From: Burkholderia sp. WSM2230 | GTDB lineage: Bacteria > Pseudomonadota > Gammaproteobacteria > Burkholderiales > Burkholderiaceae | Length of the DNA: 64,000 nt | Direction of reading: 5' to 3' | Assembly (NCBI RefSeq): GCF_000472445.1 | Contig: NZ_AXAJ01000015.1 | Span: forward strand, 61,503-125,502 | In this document: positions 44,487-53,286 of the stretch, in pieces | Numbering within the stretch: the stretch's first letter is position 1 | Layout of the letters: every line of letters starts with the position of its first letter | The notes under the pieces: generated by a model | What the model was told of the DNA's origin: nothing | Seen by the model: only the letters and a program-made list of their open reading frames with translations | Databases searched by the model: none | Made by a program: the position numbers and the translations under genes

Positions 44487-45431
44487 TTAAACTTCGCGCG
44501 CGGCGAGTGGTTGCATCAGTTTCGATGGCAACTTGAATTCGACTTTCTCTTCACGGCCCGCCATCGTCGTGACGTCGACGGGCCCCATTGCGCTCAGCGC
44601 ATCGATTACGTTTTTGACCATTTCTTCGGGCGCCGAGGCACCCGCCGTGATGCCGATGGTCTGCGCATTCGCAAACCATTCAGGCTTCACTTCCGAACCG
44701 TCGGCGACGAGATAGCTCGCCACGCCGCTTTCGCTGCCAATTTCGCGCAGCCGGTTCGAGTTCGAACTATTGGTTGCGCCGACCACCAGCAGCACATCGA
44801 CCTGCTTGCTCAACTCGCGCACCGCGGCCTGGCGGTTTTGCGTCGCATAGCAGATGTCGCGCGTATCCGGCCCGACGATGTCGGTGAAGCGACGCAGCAG
44901 CGCGTCGATAATGCCACGGGTGTCGTCCACGGAAAGCGTGGTCTGCGTGACATAGGCGAGCGGCGTGTCGACCGGCAGGTTCAGATGCTCGACCTCGGCT
45001 TCGCTTTGCACCAGCAGCACTTTGCCTGGAATCTGGCCGATCGTGCCTTCCACTTCCGGATGCCCGGCGTGGCCGATCAGGATCAGCGTGCGCCCGGCGG
45101 CCACGTACTGGCGGCCCTGCACGTGTACTTTGGTGACGAGCGGGCAGGTCGCGTCGAGCACGTCGAGCCCGCGGGCTTGCGCGTCGCGCTCGACCGTTTG
45201 AGCGACGCCATGCGCGCTGAAAATCGCTACGGCGCCGTGCGGCACTTCATCGAGTTCCTCGACGAAACGCGCGCCTTTCTGGCGCAGATTGTCGACCACG
45301 TGACGATTGTGGACAATTTCGTGGCGCACGTACACGGGCGCGCCGTGCTGCTGCAGCGCCCGATCGACAATCTCGATTGCACGAACAACGCCCGCGCAAA
45401 AACCGCGGGGTTGGGCAAGGATGACTCGCAT
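44487..45431 (-). CDS. ispH: 4-hydroxy-3-methylbut-2-enyl diphosphate reductase
   Basis: The 314-residue iron-sulfur enzyme makes IPP and DMAPP in the last MEP step. Cluster ligands are Cys12 (QPRGFCAGV), the Cys in DATCPLVTKVH near 96 and the Cys in RDICYATQNRQ near 193; the TNSSNSNRL motif near 222 contacts substrate. It is first gene of an ispH-hpnH operon. Many Burkholderiaceae have a second ispH elsewhere, so this copy may be dedicated to hopanoid supply, which the window cannot show. Confidence 0.95.
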   Translation of the reverse strand: MRVILAQPRGFCAGVVRAIEIVDRALQQHGAPVYVRHEIVHNRHVVDNLRQKGARFVEELDEVPHGAVAIFSAHGVAQTVERDAQARGLDVLDATCPLVTKVHVQGRQYVAAGRTLILIGHAGHPEVEGTIGQIPGKVLLVQSEAEVEHLNLPVDTPLAYVTQTTLSVDDTRGIIDALLRRFTDIVGPDTRDICYATQNRQAAVRELSKQVDVLLVVGATNSSNSNRLREIGSESGVASYLVADGSEVKPEWFANAQTIGITAGASAPEEMVKNVIDALSAMGPVDVTTMAGREEKVEFKLPSKLMQPLAAREV

Positions 45432-45769
45432 AAGTTGGCGGACTCCGACTGACGCGGGTTTCGAGGAAGCCGGAAATTCTGACTTTATCGCCGCGACGAT
45501 CTAATTAATTAACGTCTTGAGCTCCGGCGACGTGCCGGTAAGGAAAACCAAACGCGCATTCTAACGCTATCGGGCCAGCTTTGCTTTGGCGGGGCCGCCG
45601 CAGTGTTGGGCGGACGCGGCACTAGTGGCGGACGCGCCGGCAATTGGTGCGGCAATAATTGCACGCTGCACCGCTTTGGCGGAACCCTTAAACTACGGCG
45701 TCCCGCGGAGCGCTTCGCGCCCGCGTCGAAAATAATTCCGGCGCTTGCCGGAAACAGAGGTGACGATTA
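45432..45769. other. divergent region ispH / hpnB
   Basis: The 338 bases between the divergent ispH and hpnB genes hold no gene. An AT-rich palindromic stretch CTAATTAATTAACG lies at about 45501-45514. Promoters for both sides should be here, but no motif is convincing. Confidence 0.5.
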
Positions 45770-46951
45770 ATGGGCTTGGTGCCGGTAATTCTGTTTTTTC
45801 TCTCCTGTTTGTCCTTGCTGATCTGGGCGGTGCTGCTGTTCGCGCGCGGCGGTTTCTGGCGCGCGCGGCCGGCCGCGCCGCTTGCGCTCGCCCCGCGCGC
45901 CGCGTGGCCCGCGGTGGCTGCGGTCGTGCCTGCCCGCAATGAAGTCGATGTGATCGCGCAAGCCGTCACGTCGCTGCTCGAGCAGGACTATCGCGGCGAC
46001 TTCCACGTGATCGTGGTCGACGACCACAGCACGGACGGCACCGCCGACGCGGCCCGCGCCGCCGCATTGCAGCTGCAGTGCCCCGACCGCTTGACCGTGC
46101 TGAGCGCGAAGCCGCTGCCGCCCGGATGGTCCGGCAAGGTGTGGGCGCAGTCGCAAGGCATCGACGCAGTGCGCACGCTGGGCTTGCCAGCCGACTTTCT
46201 GTTGCTGACGGACGCCGATATTGGCCATCCGTCGGACGCCGTCACGCAGCTCGTTGCCCGCGCCGACGCAGAAAATCGCGATCTCGTCTCGCTGATGGTG
46301 CGCCTGCGCTGCGACTCGTTCTGGGAAAAGGCGCTGATCCCGGCCTTCGTGTTCTTCTTCGCCAAGCTGTATCCGTTCGCGTGGGTCAATGATCCGCGCA
46401 ACCGGACGGCGGCTGCGGCCGGCGGCTGCATGCTCGTGCGCCGCAGCGCGCTGGAGGAAGCGGGCGGGATCGAATCGATCCGCGCCGAACTGATCGACGA
46501 CTGCAGTCTCGCGGCGCGCATCAAGCATCGCGGTACTGGGCGGCATGCAATCCGGCTCGATGTGGCGGCGCGCAGCGTGTCGCTGCGTCCTTACGACAAC
46601 TGGCGCGAAATCTGGAACATGATTGCGCGCACGGCATTCACGCAACTGCATTATTCGCCGATGCTGCTTGCGGGCACGCTCGCCGGCATGACCGTTATCT
46701 ACCTCGTGCCGCCGGTCGCCGCGCTGGTGCTCGGCCCGACGGGCTGGCCTGCATGGCTGGCCTGGGCGGCCATGTGCTGCGCCTATGCGCCAATGCTGAG
46801 CTATTACCGCCGCTCGCCGCTGTGGGCGCCGTTTCTGCCGCTCGTCGCGCTGTTTTATGTGGGCGCGACTTTCGCGTCGGCGGTGCGGTATTGGCGAGGC
46901 AAGGGCGGGCAGTGGAAGGCGCGGGTTCAGGCGCCTGTGCAGGAACGTTGA
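45770..46951 (+). CDS. hpnB: hopanoid-associated glycosyltransferase
   Basis: The 393-residue family 2 glycosyltransferase has an N-terminal helix (PVILFFLSCLSLLIWAVLLF), the nucleotide-sugar fold VVPARNEVDVIAQAVTSLL with VDDHSTDG near residue 83, a DAD motif (LTDADIGHPS near 147), and two to three C-terminal helices. HpnB proteins accompany hopanoid genes and probably add or move a sugar on the extended side chain, but the acceptor is not proven. A GAGGTGACGATTA site precedes the ATG. Confidence 0.86.
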   Translation: MGLVPVILFFLSCLSLLIWAVLLFARGGFWRARPAAPLALAPRAAWPAVAAVVPARNEVDVIAQAVTSLLEQDYRGDFHVIVVDDHSTDGTADAARAAALQLQCPDRLTVLSAKPLPPGWSGKVWAQSQGIDAVRTLGLPADFLLLTDADIGHPSDAVTQLVARADAENRDLVSLMVRLRCDSFWEKALIPAFVFFFAKLYPFAWVNDPRNRTAAAAGGCMLVRRSALEEAGGIESIRAELIDDCSLAARIKHRGTGRHAIRLDVAARSVSLRPYDNWREIWNMIARTAFTQLHYSPMLLAGTLAGMTVIYLVPPVAALVLGPTGWPAWLAWAAMCCAYAPMLSYYRRSPLWAPFLPLVALFYVGATFASAVRYWRGKGGQWKARVQAPVQER

Positions 46952-46956
46952 CGAAA

Positions 46957-46979
46957 AAACGGCGCAATTTGCGCCGTTT
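46957..46979. terminator. terminator between hpnB and the unknown gene
   Basis: Nine-bp stem AAACGGCGC/GCGCCGTTT with a 5-nt loop and A-run on the left, TCTCGTTT on the right, between converging genes. Confidence 0.82.
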
Positions 46980-46984
46980 CTCGT

Positions 46985-47545
46985 TTAGCCCTTGGTGAGC
47001 ATCATATAAAGCTGAATCACCATATCCGGCGAGAAAGTGAACGGCACCCAGCCGTGACCCGTATGGCGCATGACCAGCAGACGGTCGCCGTTCGACTGCT
47101 TCTGCACGGCCATGACCGGATTTTTAGTCGACACGAAACGCCAGCCCGGCGGAATGCCCGGCGGCGGTTCCGGCGTCATGGAGGCGCGCGCGTTCGAAAG
47201 TTCTTCGATCAGTTGGCCAATCTGCTCCGGCCGCAGCGCGACGGTCTGACCGCCGATCGTCATGGTGATTTCGTTCTGCGCGGGGCGATTGATTTCGAGC
47301 GTGGGCAGAGCCGCGGGTTCAGCGGGCTTTGCCGCGGCTTCATTGCCCGTGGCTTCGCTGGCTGCGGCCTCATCTTCAGCCGCTAGCGCGTTTCCTACCG
47401 CGGCAGCAGCGTGTTCCGCCGCCGCCTGTTGCGGAGTGCTTTCGTTGCGTGTCTCGGGGATGTTCTGGGCCTGCGGGGCCACGACAGCCTGAATGAGCTG
47501 ATCGACGCCCACTTCCAGCGCGCCGAGCTGTTCGTGAAGATTCAT
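46985..47545 (-). CDS. conserved hypothetical protein with Ala/Glu-rich centre
   Basis: The 186-residue protein is not one I recognise. Residues 1-25 (MNLHEQLGALEVGVDQLIQ) look helical, 30-90 are Ala/Glu-rich and probably disordered, and the last 95 form the compact part (MTIGGQTVALRPEQIGQLIEEL near 100, then PPGWRFVSTKNPVMAV and GHGWVPFTFSPDMVIQLY). No signal peptide. The ATG at 47545 is preferred over a TTG 21 codons upstream. It lies between hpnB and hpnA but nothing links it to hopanoids. Confidence 0.7.
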   Translation of the reverse strand: MNLHEQLGALEVGVDQLIQAVVAPQAQNIPETRNESTPQQAAAEHAAAAVGNALAAEDEAAASEATGNEAAAKPAEPAALPTLEINRPAQNEITMTIGGQTVALRPEQIGQLIEELSNARASMTPEPPPGIPPGWRFVSTKNPVMAVQKQSNGDRLLVMRHTGHGWVPFTFSPDMVIQLYMMLTKG

Positions 47546-47638
47546 GCGAGGTTTCTCTGGTAAGACCCACGATTTTAACTGCTGCGCGTAGGCTTTTACC
47601 TTTCGCAATCACAGCGACGTTGTAACAAAATGCGTGCG

Positions 47639-48649
47639 CTAAGGCTGCACATAGCCCGCGTGCCGGAACCATTCGAGCGCATCGCTCAAACCCTCGCGGT
47701 ACGGACGCGCCCGGTAGCCCAGTTCGCGCTCGGCCTTCGCGGAACTGAAGTACATCTTGTTCTTCGACATCTTCAGACCGTCGACGGTGACGAACGGTTC
47801 GCGCTTCGTGAACCTGGCGACCGCTTCCGCGCCCATCGCAACAGGGTAAAGCGGCCAACGCGGCAAGCTGACGGTGGGCGCCTTGCGGCCGGTGAGCGCC
47901 GCGATGTCCGCAAGCATCTGCTGCAGCGGCAGATTTTCGCCGCCGAGAATATAGCGTTCGCCGATCTTGCCGCGCTCCAGCGCGAGAAAGTGCCCGGCCG
48001 CGACGTCGTCTACATGCACGAGATTCAGGCCGGTATCGACGAACGCGGGAATCTTGCCGAGCGCTGCCTCGACGATGATGCGCCCCGTCGGCGTCGGCTT
48101 GACGTCGCGCGGGCCAATCGGCGTGGACGGATTGACGATGACGGCCGGCAAGCCGTCCTCCGCAATCATGCGCTCCACGGCGCGCTCGGCCAGCACTTTG
48201 CTGCGCTTGTACACGCCGATAGCCTGATCGGCCTTCAGCGGCGATGTCTCATCGGCCGAGCTGCCCGAACTCGTGACCTTGAGCGTGGCCACGCTGCTGG
48301 TGTACACGATCCGTTCGACGCCTTCCTTCAACGCGGCGCGCATGGTCGCCTCGGTGCCTTCGAGATTCGAGCGCTCGATCTCGCTCGGGTCCGGCGCCCA
48401 CAGCCGGTAATCCGCGGCGACGTGCAGCAGATAGCGCACGCCGCGCAGCGCGTTGCGCATTGACGCTTCGTCGCGCATATCGCCCACGACGATTTCCGCG
48501 TCGAGCGACTCGACGTTTTGCCGTGGACTGGTGGCGCGCACCAGCACCCGCACCTTGAAGCCCTTCTGTTGCGCGATGCGCGCGACCGACGAGCCGACGA
48601 AGCCGGATGCGCCGGTCACGAGCACGAGATCGCGATTCTGTTCGGTCAT
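47639..48649 (-). CDS. hpnA: hopanoid-associated sugar epimerase
   Basis: The 336-residue extended short-chain dehydrogenase has the NAD motif VTGASGFVGSSVARI near residues 9-23, the catalytic YxxxK in GVYKRSKVLAER near 150, and IVNPSTPIGPRD after it. HpnA is the NAD-dependent sugar epimerase/dehydratase found in hopanoid loci and probably shapes a polar head group. The ATG at 48649 starts MTEQNRDLVLVTGASG. It is transcribed toward the unknown gene 46985-47545, with 93 bp between them. Confidence 0.9.
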   Translation of the reverse strand: MTEQNRDLVLVTGASGFVGSSVARIAQQKGFKVRVLVRATSPRQNVESLDAEIVVGDMRDEASMRNALRGVRYLLHVAADYRLWAPDPSEIERSNLEGTEATMRAALKEGVERIVYTSSVATLKVTSSGSSADETSPLKADQAIGVYKRSKVLAERAVERMIAEDGLPAVIVNPSTPIGPRDVKPTPTGRIIVEAALGKIPAFVDTGLNLVHVDDVAAGHFLALERGKIGERYILGGENLPLQQMLADIAALTGRKAPTVSLPRWPLYPVAMGAEAVARFTKREPFVTVDGLKMSKNKMYFSSAKAERELGYRARPYREGLSDALEWFRHAGYVQP

Positions 48650-48840
48650 TCTGTTTCCGTTTCCTGCGTGACAGTCGGGGGATTGTACGTGGCGCGCGGG
48701 GCCGATGTCGGGGATCGCGCGATATGGCCGATGCCGCGGTCCATCAAGCGCCGCGCGGGCGACAACGCCAGAGGTCGCCATGCAGGCTCGCCGCGACCCG
48801 ACTAGAATGCCGGCTTGAAAGATTGCGAGGAGAGAACGGC

Positions 48841-49134
48841 ATGGCCCCGGATCTGGATGAGCGGATCGAAACGTATTACGTGCGCGTGCGCGGCACCGTG
48901 CAGGGCGTCGGCTTTCGTCACGCGACCGTGCGCCAGGCGCACGCGCTCGGCATCAAGGGATGGGTGGCGAATCTCGACGACGGCTCCGTCGAAGCCGTGT
49001 TGCAGGGCGCGGCCAATCAGGTAGACCGGATGCTGTCGTGGCTGCGGCACGGCCCGCCGGCTGCGCGCGTGACCGAGGTGACCGGCGAAGAGCGCGCGAC
49101 CGAAAAGCGCTACGAGCGTTTCGAGCAGCATTGA
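48841..49134 (+). CDS. acyP: acylphosphatase
   Basis: The 97-residue enzyme hydrolyses acyl phosphates. The family motif RGTVQGVGFRHATVRQA includes the phosphate-binding Arg (GFRH) near residue 24, and GWVANLDDGSVEAVLQG contains the catalytic Asn near 42. GCGAGGAGAG lies before the ATG. It is divergent from hpnA, 191 bp away, with no evident functional link. Confidence 0.92.
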   Translation: MAPDLDERIETYYVRVRGTVQGVGFRHATVRQAHALGIKGWVANLDDGSVEAVLQGAANQVDRMLSWLRHGPPAARVTEVTGEERATEKRYERFEQH

Positions 49135-49266
49135 GCGGTGCGCGAGCGCGGTGAACCGAAAGCTCGTCGTCAGACGCTCGGCAAGACCGCGTTGAGTTTT
49201 GTTGAGACTCAATGGCGGCACGTGTGACGTCAGGAAGCGCCGCGTGACTTGGGCGTCGGCGCGCCG

Positions 49267-49314
49267 CTGACGCCCTGACGCCCTGACGCCCCTTCGCGCC
49301 GCTCCTTCGCGCCG
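49267..49314. repeat. short tandem repeats
   Basis: Three copies of CTGACGCC (49267-49290) are followed by two copies of CCTTCGCGCCG (49291-49301, 49304-49314) in the gap between acyP and egtD. Confidence 0.65.
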
Positions 49315-49369
49315 CCGACTCGAAAACCGCCGCGCCAAGACCGTCCGGCTCCAAGAAAGCCTCCGACGC

Positions 49370-50350
49370 TCAGCGCGCCACCAACAGGCTTTCCGCGAAT
49401 CCCCACTCGCTTTCCACCCACTGGTGACTGCACGCGAAGCCCGCGTCGTCAGCGATGGCGGGCATTTCGTCCGCGCGATATTTGTGGCTGCTCTCGGTCC
49501 AGATCGTCTCACCCGCTTGCAGCGATACGGTCAGTTTCGCGGCAGCCACATGTACGGTGATGTCGCGCTTCGCACGCAAATGCATCTCGATGCTGCGCGC
49601 GTCCGGATTGAAGCGCGCGACGTGCTCGAACGCGTCGAGCGGAAAATCGCCGCCCAGTTCGCGATTGATGCGCGCAAGCAGGTTCAGATTGAACGATGCC
49701 GTCACGCCGATCGCGTCGTCGTAAGCGGCGATCAGGACCGGCGTCGGCTTGATGAGGTCGGTGCCGAGCAGCAGCGCATCGCCGGGCGCGAGCATGTTGC
49801 GGATATCGCGCAGAAAACGCGTGGCTGCGAGTCTGCCGAAATTGCCGATCGTACTGCCAAGGAAAAGTACCAGTAACCGCTCGCCGTCTGCGCGCTTCTT
49901 GCTGACTTCCGCGAGACCGGCCAGATAGTCGCGCTCGTAACCCACAATCGAAATGCGCTCGATGTCGCCCAGCTCGCGCCTGCACAACTGCAACGCGGTG
50001 CGCGAAATTTCAATCGGGCAGTAAGAAGTGGGGCGCTTTTTACACAGTGCTTCGAGAATGCGCCGGGTTTTCCGGCCACTGCCGCTGCCGAGTTCGGCGA
50101 CCGTCACATCGTGCGGCAGATGCTCGACGATGTCGACCGCGTGCTTCGCGAGCAGCCGCTCTTCGGCCCGCGTCACGCCATATTCGGGCAGCACGGTGAT
50201 CACTTCGAACAACGCAGAGCCGACTTCGTCGTACAGATACTTGGAGGGCAGCTCTTTCTGCGGCGTATGCGTGAGGCCGGCGCGGACGTCGGCGGCGAAA
50301 GCTGAGCGTAGGTCGGGCGATGCGTCGTGCGAGAGGGCTGGCTGGGTCAT
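49370..50350 (-). CDS. egtD: L-histidine N-alpha-methyltransferase
   Basis: The 326-residue SAM enzyme trimethylates histidine to hercynine, the first step of ergothioneine synthesis. The SAM site ELGSGSGRKTRRIL is near residues 84-97, PIEIS near 114, and GSTIGNF near 159, all family features, with the C-terminal TESSHKY signature near 290. The ATG at 50350 follows GGAG at five bases. The usual partner egtB is neither upstream nor downstream, so hercynine must be processed by an enzyme encoded elsewhere or be the end product. Confidence 0.9.
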   Translation of the reverse strand: MTQPALSHDASPDLRSAFAADVRAGLTHTPQKELPSKYLYDEVGSALFEVITVLPEYGVTRAEERLLAKHAVDIVEHLPHDVTVAELGSGSGRKTRRILEALCKKRPTSYCPIEISRTALQLCRRELGDIERISIVGYERDYLAGLAEVSKKRADGERLLVLFLGSTIGNFGRLAATRFLRDIRNMLAPGDALLLGTDLIKPTPVLIAAYDDAIGVTASFNLNLLARINRELGGDFPLDAFEHVARFNPDARSIEMHLRAKRDITVHVAAAKLTVSLQAGETIWTESSHKYRADEMPAIADDAGFACSHQWVESEWGFAESLLVAR

Positions 50351-50815
50351 GCTGGCTCCAGTAGTCACTTCGGTGAGCGGGATGGGTGTCCGGACGCCGG
50401 CACGCTCGATACAGATCGTTGCGTGCCGCAAAGGAAGCGGGTCCGGCAATGCCGGCCCGGCTTGTTGATGTTGCAAACGCTGCGGCAGATTCCGAAGCAA
50501 GATTCGCGCTTGAGCCGCGGAGTGCTGCGTTGCCGGTTAAGACGCGCGGCTTGTCTCGCGCGCGTGAAGTTATGTTCTAGTTCATCGACGCGAGATGTGC
50601 AGGATTAATTTGCCGCCGCCGTAATGCAGCTCTGGCGCAGCGCAGATGCAGCCGCACCAACGCGTGCGCATGCCGCGTCGGCAATCCGGCTAGAATGCGC
50701 GGCTTGCATCCTCAGATAAAACGACAAGACGCCGCGGATATGCGCGGCTCACGACCTTCATCTCAATGACAACAACCATATCGGGGCGCCGCCAGACCGC
50801 GCAGCGGGCCGCACC
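50351..50815. other. egtD-rarD intergenic region
   Basis: The 465 bases between these divergent genes show no coding region and no remnant of egtB that I could find. Small inverted elements such as GCCGGCAATGCCGGC (50446-50460) are present. Confidence 0.5.
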
Positions 50816-51706
50816 ATGAACGAGTATTCGCCGAGGCGCGGCATTGCCTTGTCGGTTGGGGCGTCCGCGATGTTCGCGTTGCTCTCGGCGTATGCGACAC
50901 TGCTCGCGCCGCTCAGCGGTCTGGACATCTTTGCCTGGCGCATTATGTGGACTGTGCCAGGCGCGCTGTTGCTAGTCGCGTTGCGCAAACGCATGCCGAT
51001 TCTGCGGCAGCTTGTTTACCGAATGGTGACGCAGTCCGCGCTCGGCGTCGCGACGATTGCGGCCGCCGCGTTGCTCGGCATGCAGTTGTGGGTCTTTCTT
51101 TGGGCGCCGCTGCATGGGCGCATGCTCGAGGTGTCGCTCGGTTATTTCCTGCTGCCGCTCGCGATGGTGCTGGTTGGGCGCTTTTACTATCGTGAGCGCC
51201 TCGACCCGTTGCAGTGGGCAGCAGTGGTCTGCGCGGCCGTAGGCGTCGTCCATGAATTCTGGGTGACAGGCGCGTTCTCCTGGCCGACATTGCTGGTCGC
51301 GCTCGGGTATCCACCTTACTTCGTGTTGCGGCGCAAAATTCAATTCGATTCGCTCGCGGTCTTCACCGTCGAAATGATCCTGCTGCTGCCTGCCGCCGTG
51401 GCGTTCGTCGCGAGCGGCGGATCGCTGCCGCTTATTTCCGGACGCCTCGACATGTGGCTGCTGCTCTTGCCGGGCCTTGGCGCGTTGAGCACGCTGGCAC
51501 TGGCTTCGTATCTGACTGCGAGCCGCCTGCTGCCGGTCGCGTTGTTTGGCATTCTCGGCTACGTCGAACCCGTCTTGCTCGTGCTGGTGTCGGTCACGCT
51601 GCTCGGCGAAACGTTGAGCGCCGCGCAATTGGCGACGTACGTACCGATCTGGATCGCAGTCGCACTGACAGCGCTGCACAGCTTGCGCTTCGTGCGTTTC
51701 GGGTGA
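50816..51706 (+). CDS. rarD: RarD-type DMT-superfamily permease
   Basis: The 296-residue inner-membrane protein has about ten hydrophobic helices and the RarD family pattern: RGIALSVGASAMFALLSAY, IFAWRIMWTVPGALLL near 41, and TVEMILLLPAAVAF near 184. RarD was first seen as a chloramphenicol-related permease; natural substrates are unknown. The start MNEYSPRRG is preceded by GGGCCGCACC, a weak site. It stands alone. Confidence 0.85.
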   Translation: MNEYSPRRGIALSVGASAMFALLSAYATLLAPLSGLDIFAWRIMWTVPGALLLVALRKRMPILRQLVYRMVTQSALGVATIAAAALLGMQLWVFLWAPLHGRMLEVSLGYFLLPLAMVLVGRFYYRERLDPLQWAAVVCAAVGVVHEFWVTGAFSWPTLLVALGYPPYFVLRRKIQFDSLAVFTVEMILLLPAAVAFVASGGSLPLISGRLDMWLLLLPGLGALSTLALASYLTASRLLPVALFGILGYVEPVLLVLVSVTLLGETLSAAQLATYVPIWIAVALTALHSLRFVRFG

Positions 51707-51767
51707 CGCAACCGGATGATGCAACCGGGTGACGCGACATGAGCTGCGCGGTCCGAGGCCGCGCGCT

Positions 51768-52307
51768 TTATCTGTGCGCGGCGGCGTTGTCCTCGTTGAT
51801 GCGCGCCGGCCCTGCCTCGCGCTCTATCGCCTCACGCAATGCGGGCCGCCAGCCGATGCCGAACAACGCCTCGGCCAATACGAAGAGTGGCCCGATCAGA
51901 AGGCCGATCACATCGTCCACGAAAGCCGGTTTGCGATGTTCGTATGCAACGTGGCCGATAAACTGAAACACCCAGCCGATGACGAAGAGCCCCAGGCCCG
52001 TTGCAAGCCACACTAACGTGGACTGCGCCGCGATCCACTGGCCGAATGCGAGGCACAGCGCCGACACCGCGGCCATGATCGAACCGAGCGGCACATCGAG
52101 CACGAGGTAGTAGAGCGTGGCCGCGATGAACAACAGCCACGCCGGCGACAGCATCAATGGCGGCGCGGCGAGCGCGAAACCTGGACGGCTCAGCAGAACC
52201 GCCAGCGCCAGCACGATCAGCGGAATGCCGATGAAATGCGTGGCGATATTGCGCCGGTCGCGATGGTAAGCCGCATACTGCGTAAGCTGCTGCGTCAGCG
52301 TTCTCAT
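51768..52307 (-). CDS. DUF962 / Mpo1-like membrane protein
   Basis: The 179-residue protein has four hydrophobic helices and the DUF962 signature: YHRDRRNIATHFIGIPL at residues 12-28 and FQFIGHVAYEHRKPAF near 121-136. The conserved His residues match the Fe(II) site of yeast Mpo1, a dioxygenase that shortens 2-hydroxy fatty acids by one carbon. The same role on bacterial 2-hydroxy acyl chains is plausible but not known. The ATG at 52307 fits the family start. It is divergent from the Crp/Fnr gene, 90 bp away. Confidence 0.85.
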   Translation of the reverse strand: MRTLTQQLTQYAAYHRDRRNIATHFIGIPLIVLALAVLLSRPGFALAAPPLMLSPAWLLFIAATLYYLVLDVPLGSIMAAVSALCLAFGQWIAAQSTLVWLATGLGLFVIGWVFQFIGHVAYEHRKPAFVDDVIGLLIGPLFVLAEALFGIGWRPALREAIEREAGPARINEDNAAAHR

Positions 52308-52397
52308 GGATGCCGCTCCTCGGTCAAAGCCAGCATAATCGCGGCGATCGGAATTTGAAACCATCGGGTAGCCGACAATCGGCACAGGCGCGACTCA

Positions 52398-53111
52398 ATG
52401 ACAGCAAGTCTTCTTTCGACCGAGCTGGCCGCGCGGCTCGCCGGCAGCGCGTGGTTCCGCGCGGCGCCGGCCGCATTGCAGGCGCAATTGGCGGACGCGG
52501 GGCGGATAAAGCGCCTTGCTGCCGGCGAGCGTCTTTTCACGCGCGGCGATTCCGACGACGGCCTTTATTGCGTGCTCGGAGGCCTGATGCGAATCGGCGC
52601 CGCGAGCGTGAGCGGCAAGGAAGCGCTGCTCGCCGTGATCGAGCCGGTGAACTGGTTCGGCGAAATCGCGCTGTTTGACAATCGTCCGCGAACGCACGAC
52701 GTGTATGCCGAACGCGACACCGAACTGTTTCATGTACCGCGCGCCGCACTAGGCGCGCTGCTCGAACGCACGCCGGCCTATTGGCACACGTTCGGCTTGC
52801 TGCTCACGCAAAAGCTGCGTCTCGCCTTTGACGCGATAGAAGAAGCCGCGTTGCTGCCGGCTGCACAACGCATAGCACGTAGGCTGCTGCTGATGGCGGG
52901 CGGATATGGCGAGGCGGGCGCCATGCGGCGCGTCATCAACGTGCCGCAGGAAGATCTCGCGATGATGCTGGCGCTGTCGCGGCAGACCATCAACCAGGTG
53001 CTAAAGCAGTTTGAAACGCAGGGCGCGTTAAGGCTTGGCTACGCGGAAATAGAAATAGTCGATGCGCGCAGGCTTGCAGAGTTCGCGCAGTTGCAAGCGA
53101 GTTCTAGTTAA
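52398..53111 (+). CDS. Crp/Fnr-family transcriptional regulator
   Basis: The 237-residue regulator has an N-terminal cyclic-nucleotide-binding fold (GERLFTRGDSDDGLYCVLGG near 42, NWFGEIALFDNRPRTHDV near 92) and a C-terminal winged helix with recognition helix LSRQTINQVLKQFETQG near 195. Only one Cys is present, so it cannot hold an Fnr-type iron-sulfur cluster. The RPRTHDV segment stands where cAMP-binding proteins have the RSAT motif and is divergent, so the effector is uncertain. The gene may control itself or the divergent DUF962 gene. Confidence 0.87.
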   Translation: MTASLLSTELAARLAGSAWFRAAPAALQAQLADAGRIKRLAAGERLFTRGDSDDGLYCVLGGLMRIGAASVSGKEALLAVIEPVNWFGEIALFDNRPRTHDVYAERDTELFHVPRAALGALLERTPAYWHTFGLLLTQKLRLAFDAIEEAALLPAAQRIARRLLLMAGGYGEAGAMRRVINVPQEDLAMMLALSRQTINQVLKQFETQGALRLGYAEIEIVDARRLAEFAQLQASSS

Positions 53112-53179
53112 CAGCGCGCGCAGCGTTGTCAGCACACTTGTTGCCACGCTTTTTTTGCACTGAAGCACGCATAAAAAAA

Positions 53180-53199
53180 GGCGAGTCATACGACTCGCC
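53180..53199 (-). terminator. terminator of the basic secreted protein gene
   Basis: A perfect 8-bp stem GGCGAGTC/GACTCGCC with ATAC loop has an A-run (AAAAAAA) on its left, which is a U-tract for the minus-strand gene ending at 53287. It can also serve the Crp/Fnr gene. Confidence 0.82.
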
Positions 53200-53286
53200 C
53201 TCCCTGAACGGCTTGGCCCGGCTTCGATTATCTGTTTCTGACTTCTAATGCCCGCGTGGCCGGTGCGCGCCGGAACCGTACACGTG

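Noticed and set aside
49267..49314. CRISPR-like array
   Set aside because: The repeats are 8 and 11 bases and contiguous, with no spacers.
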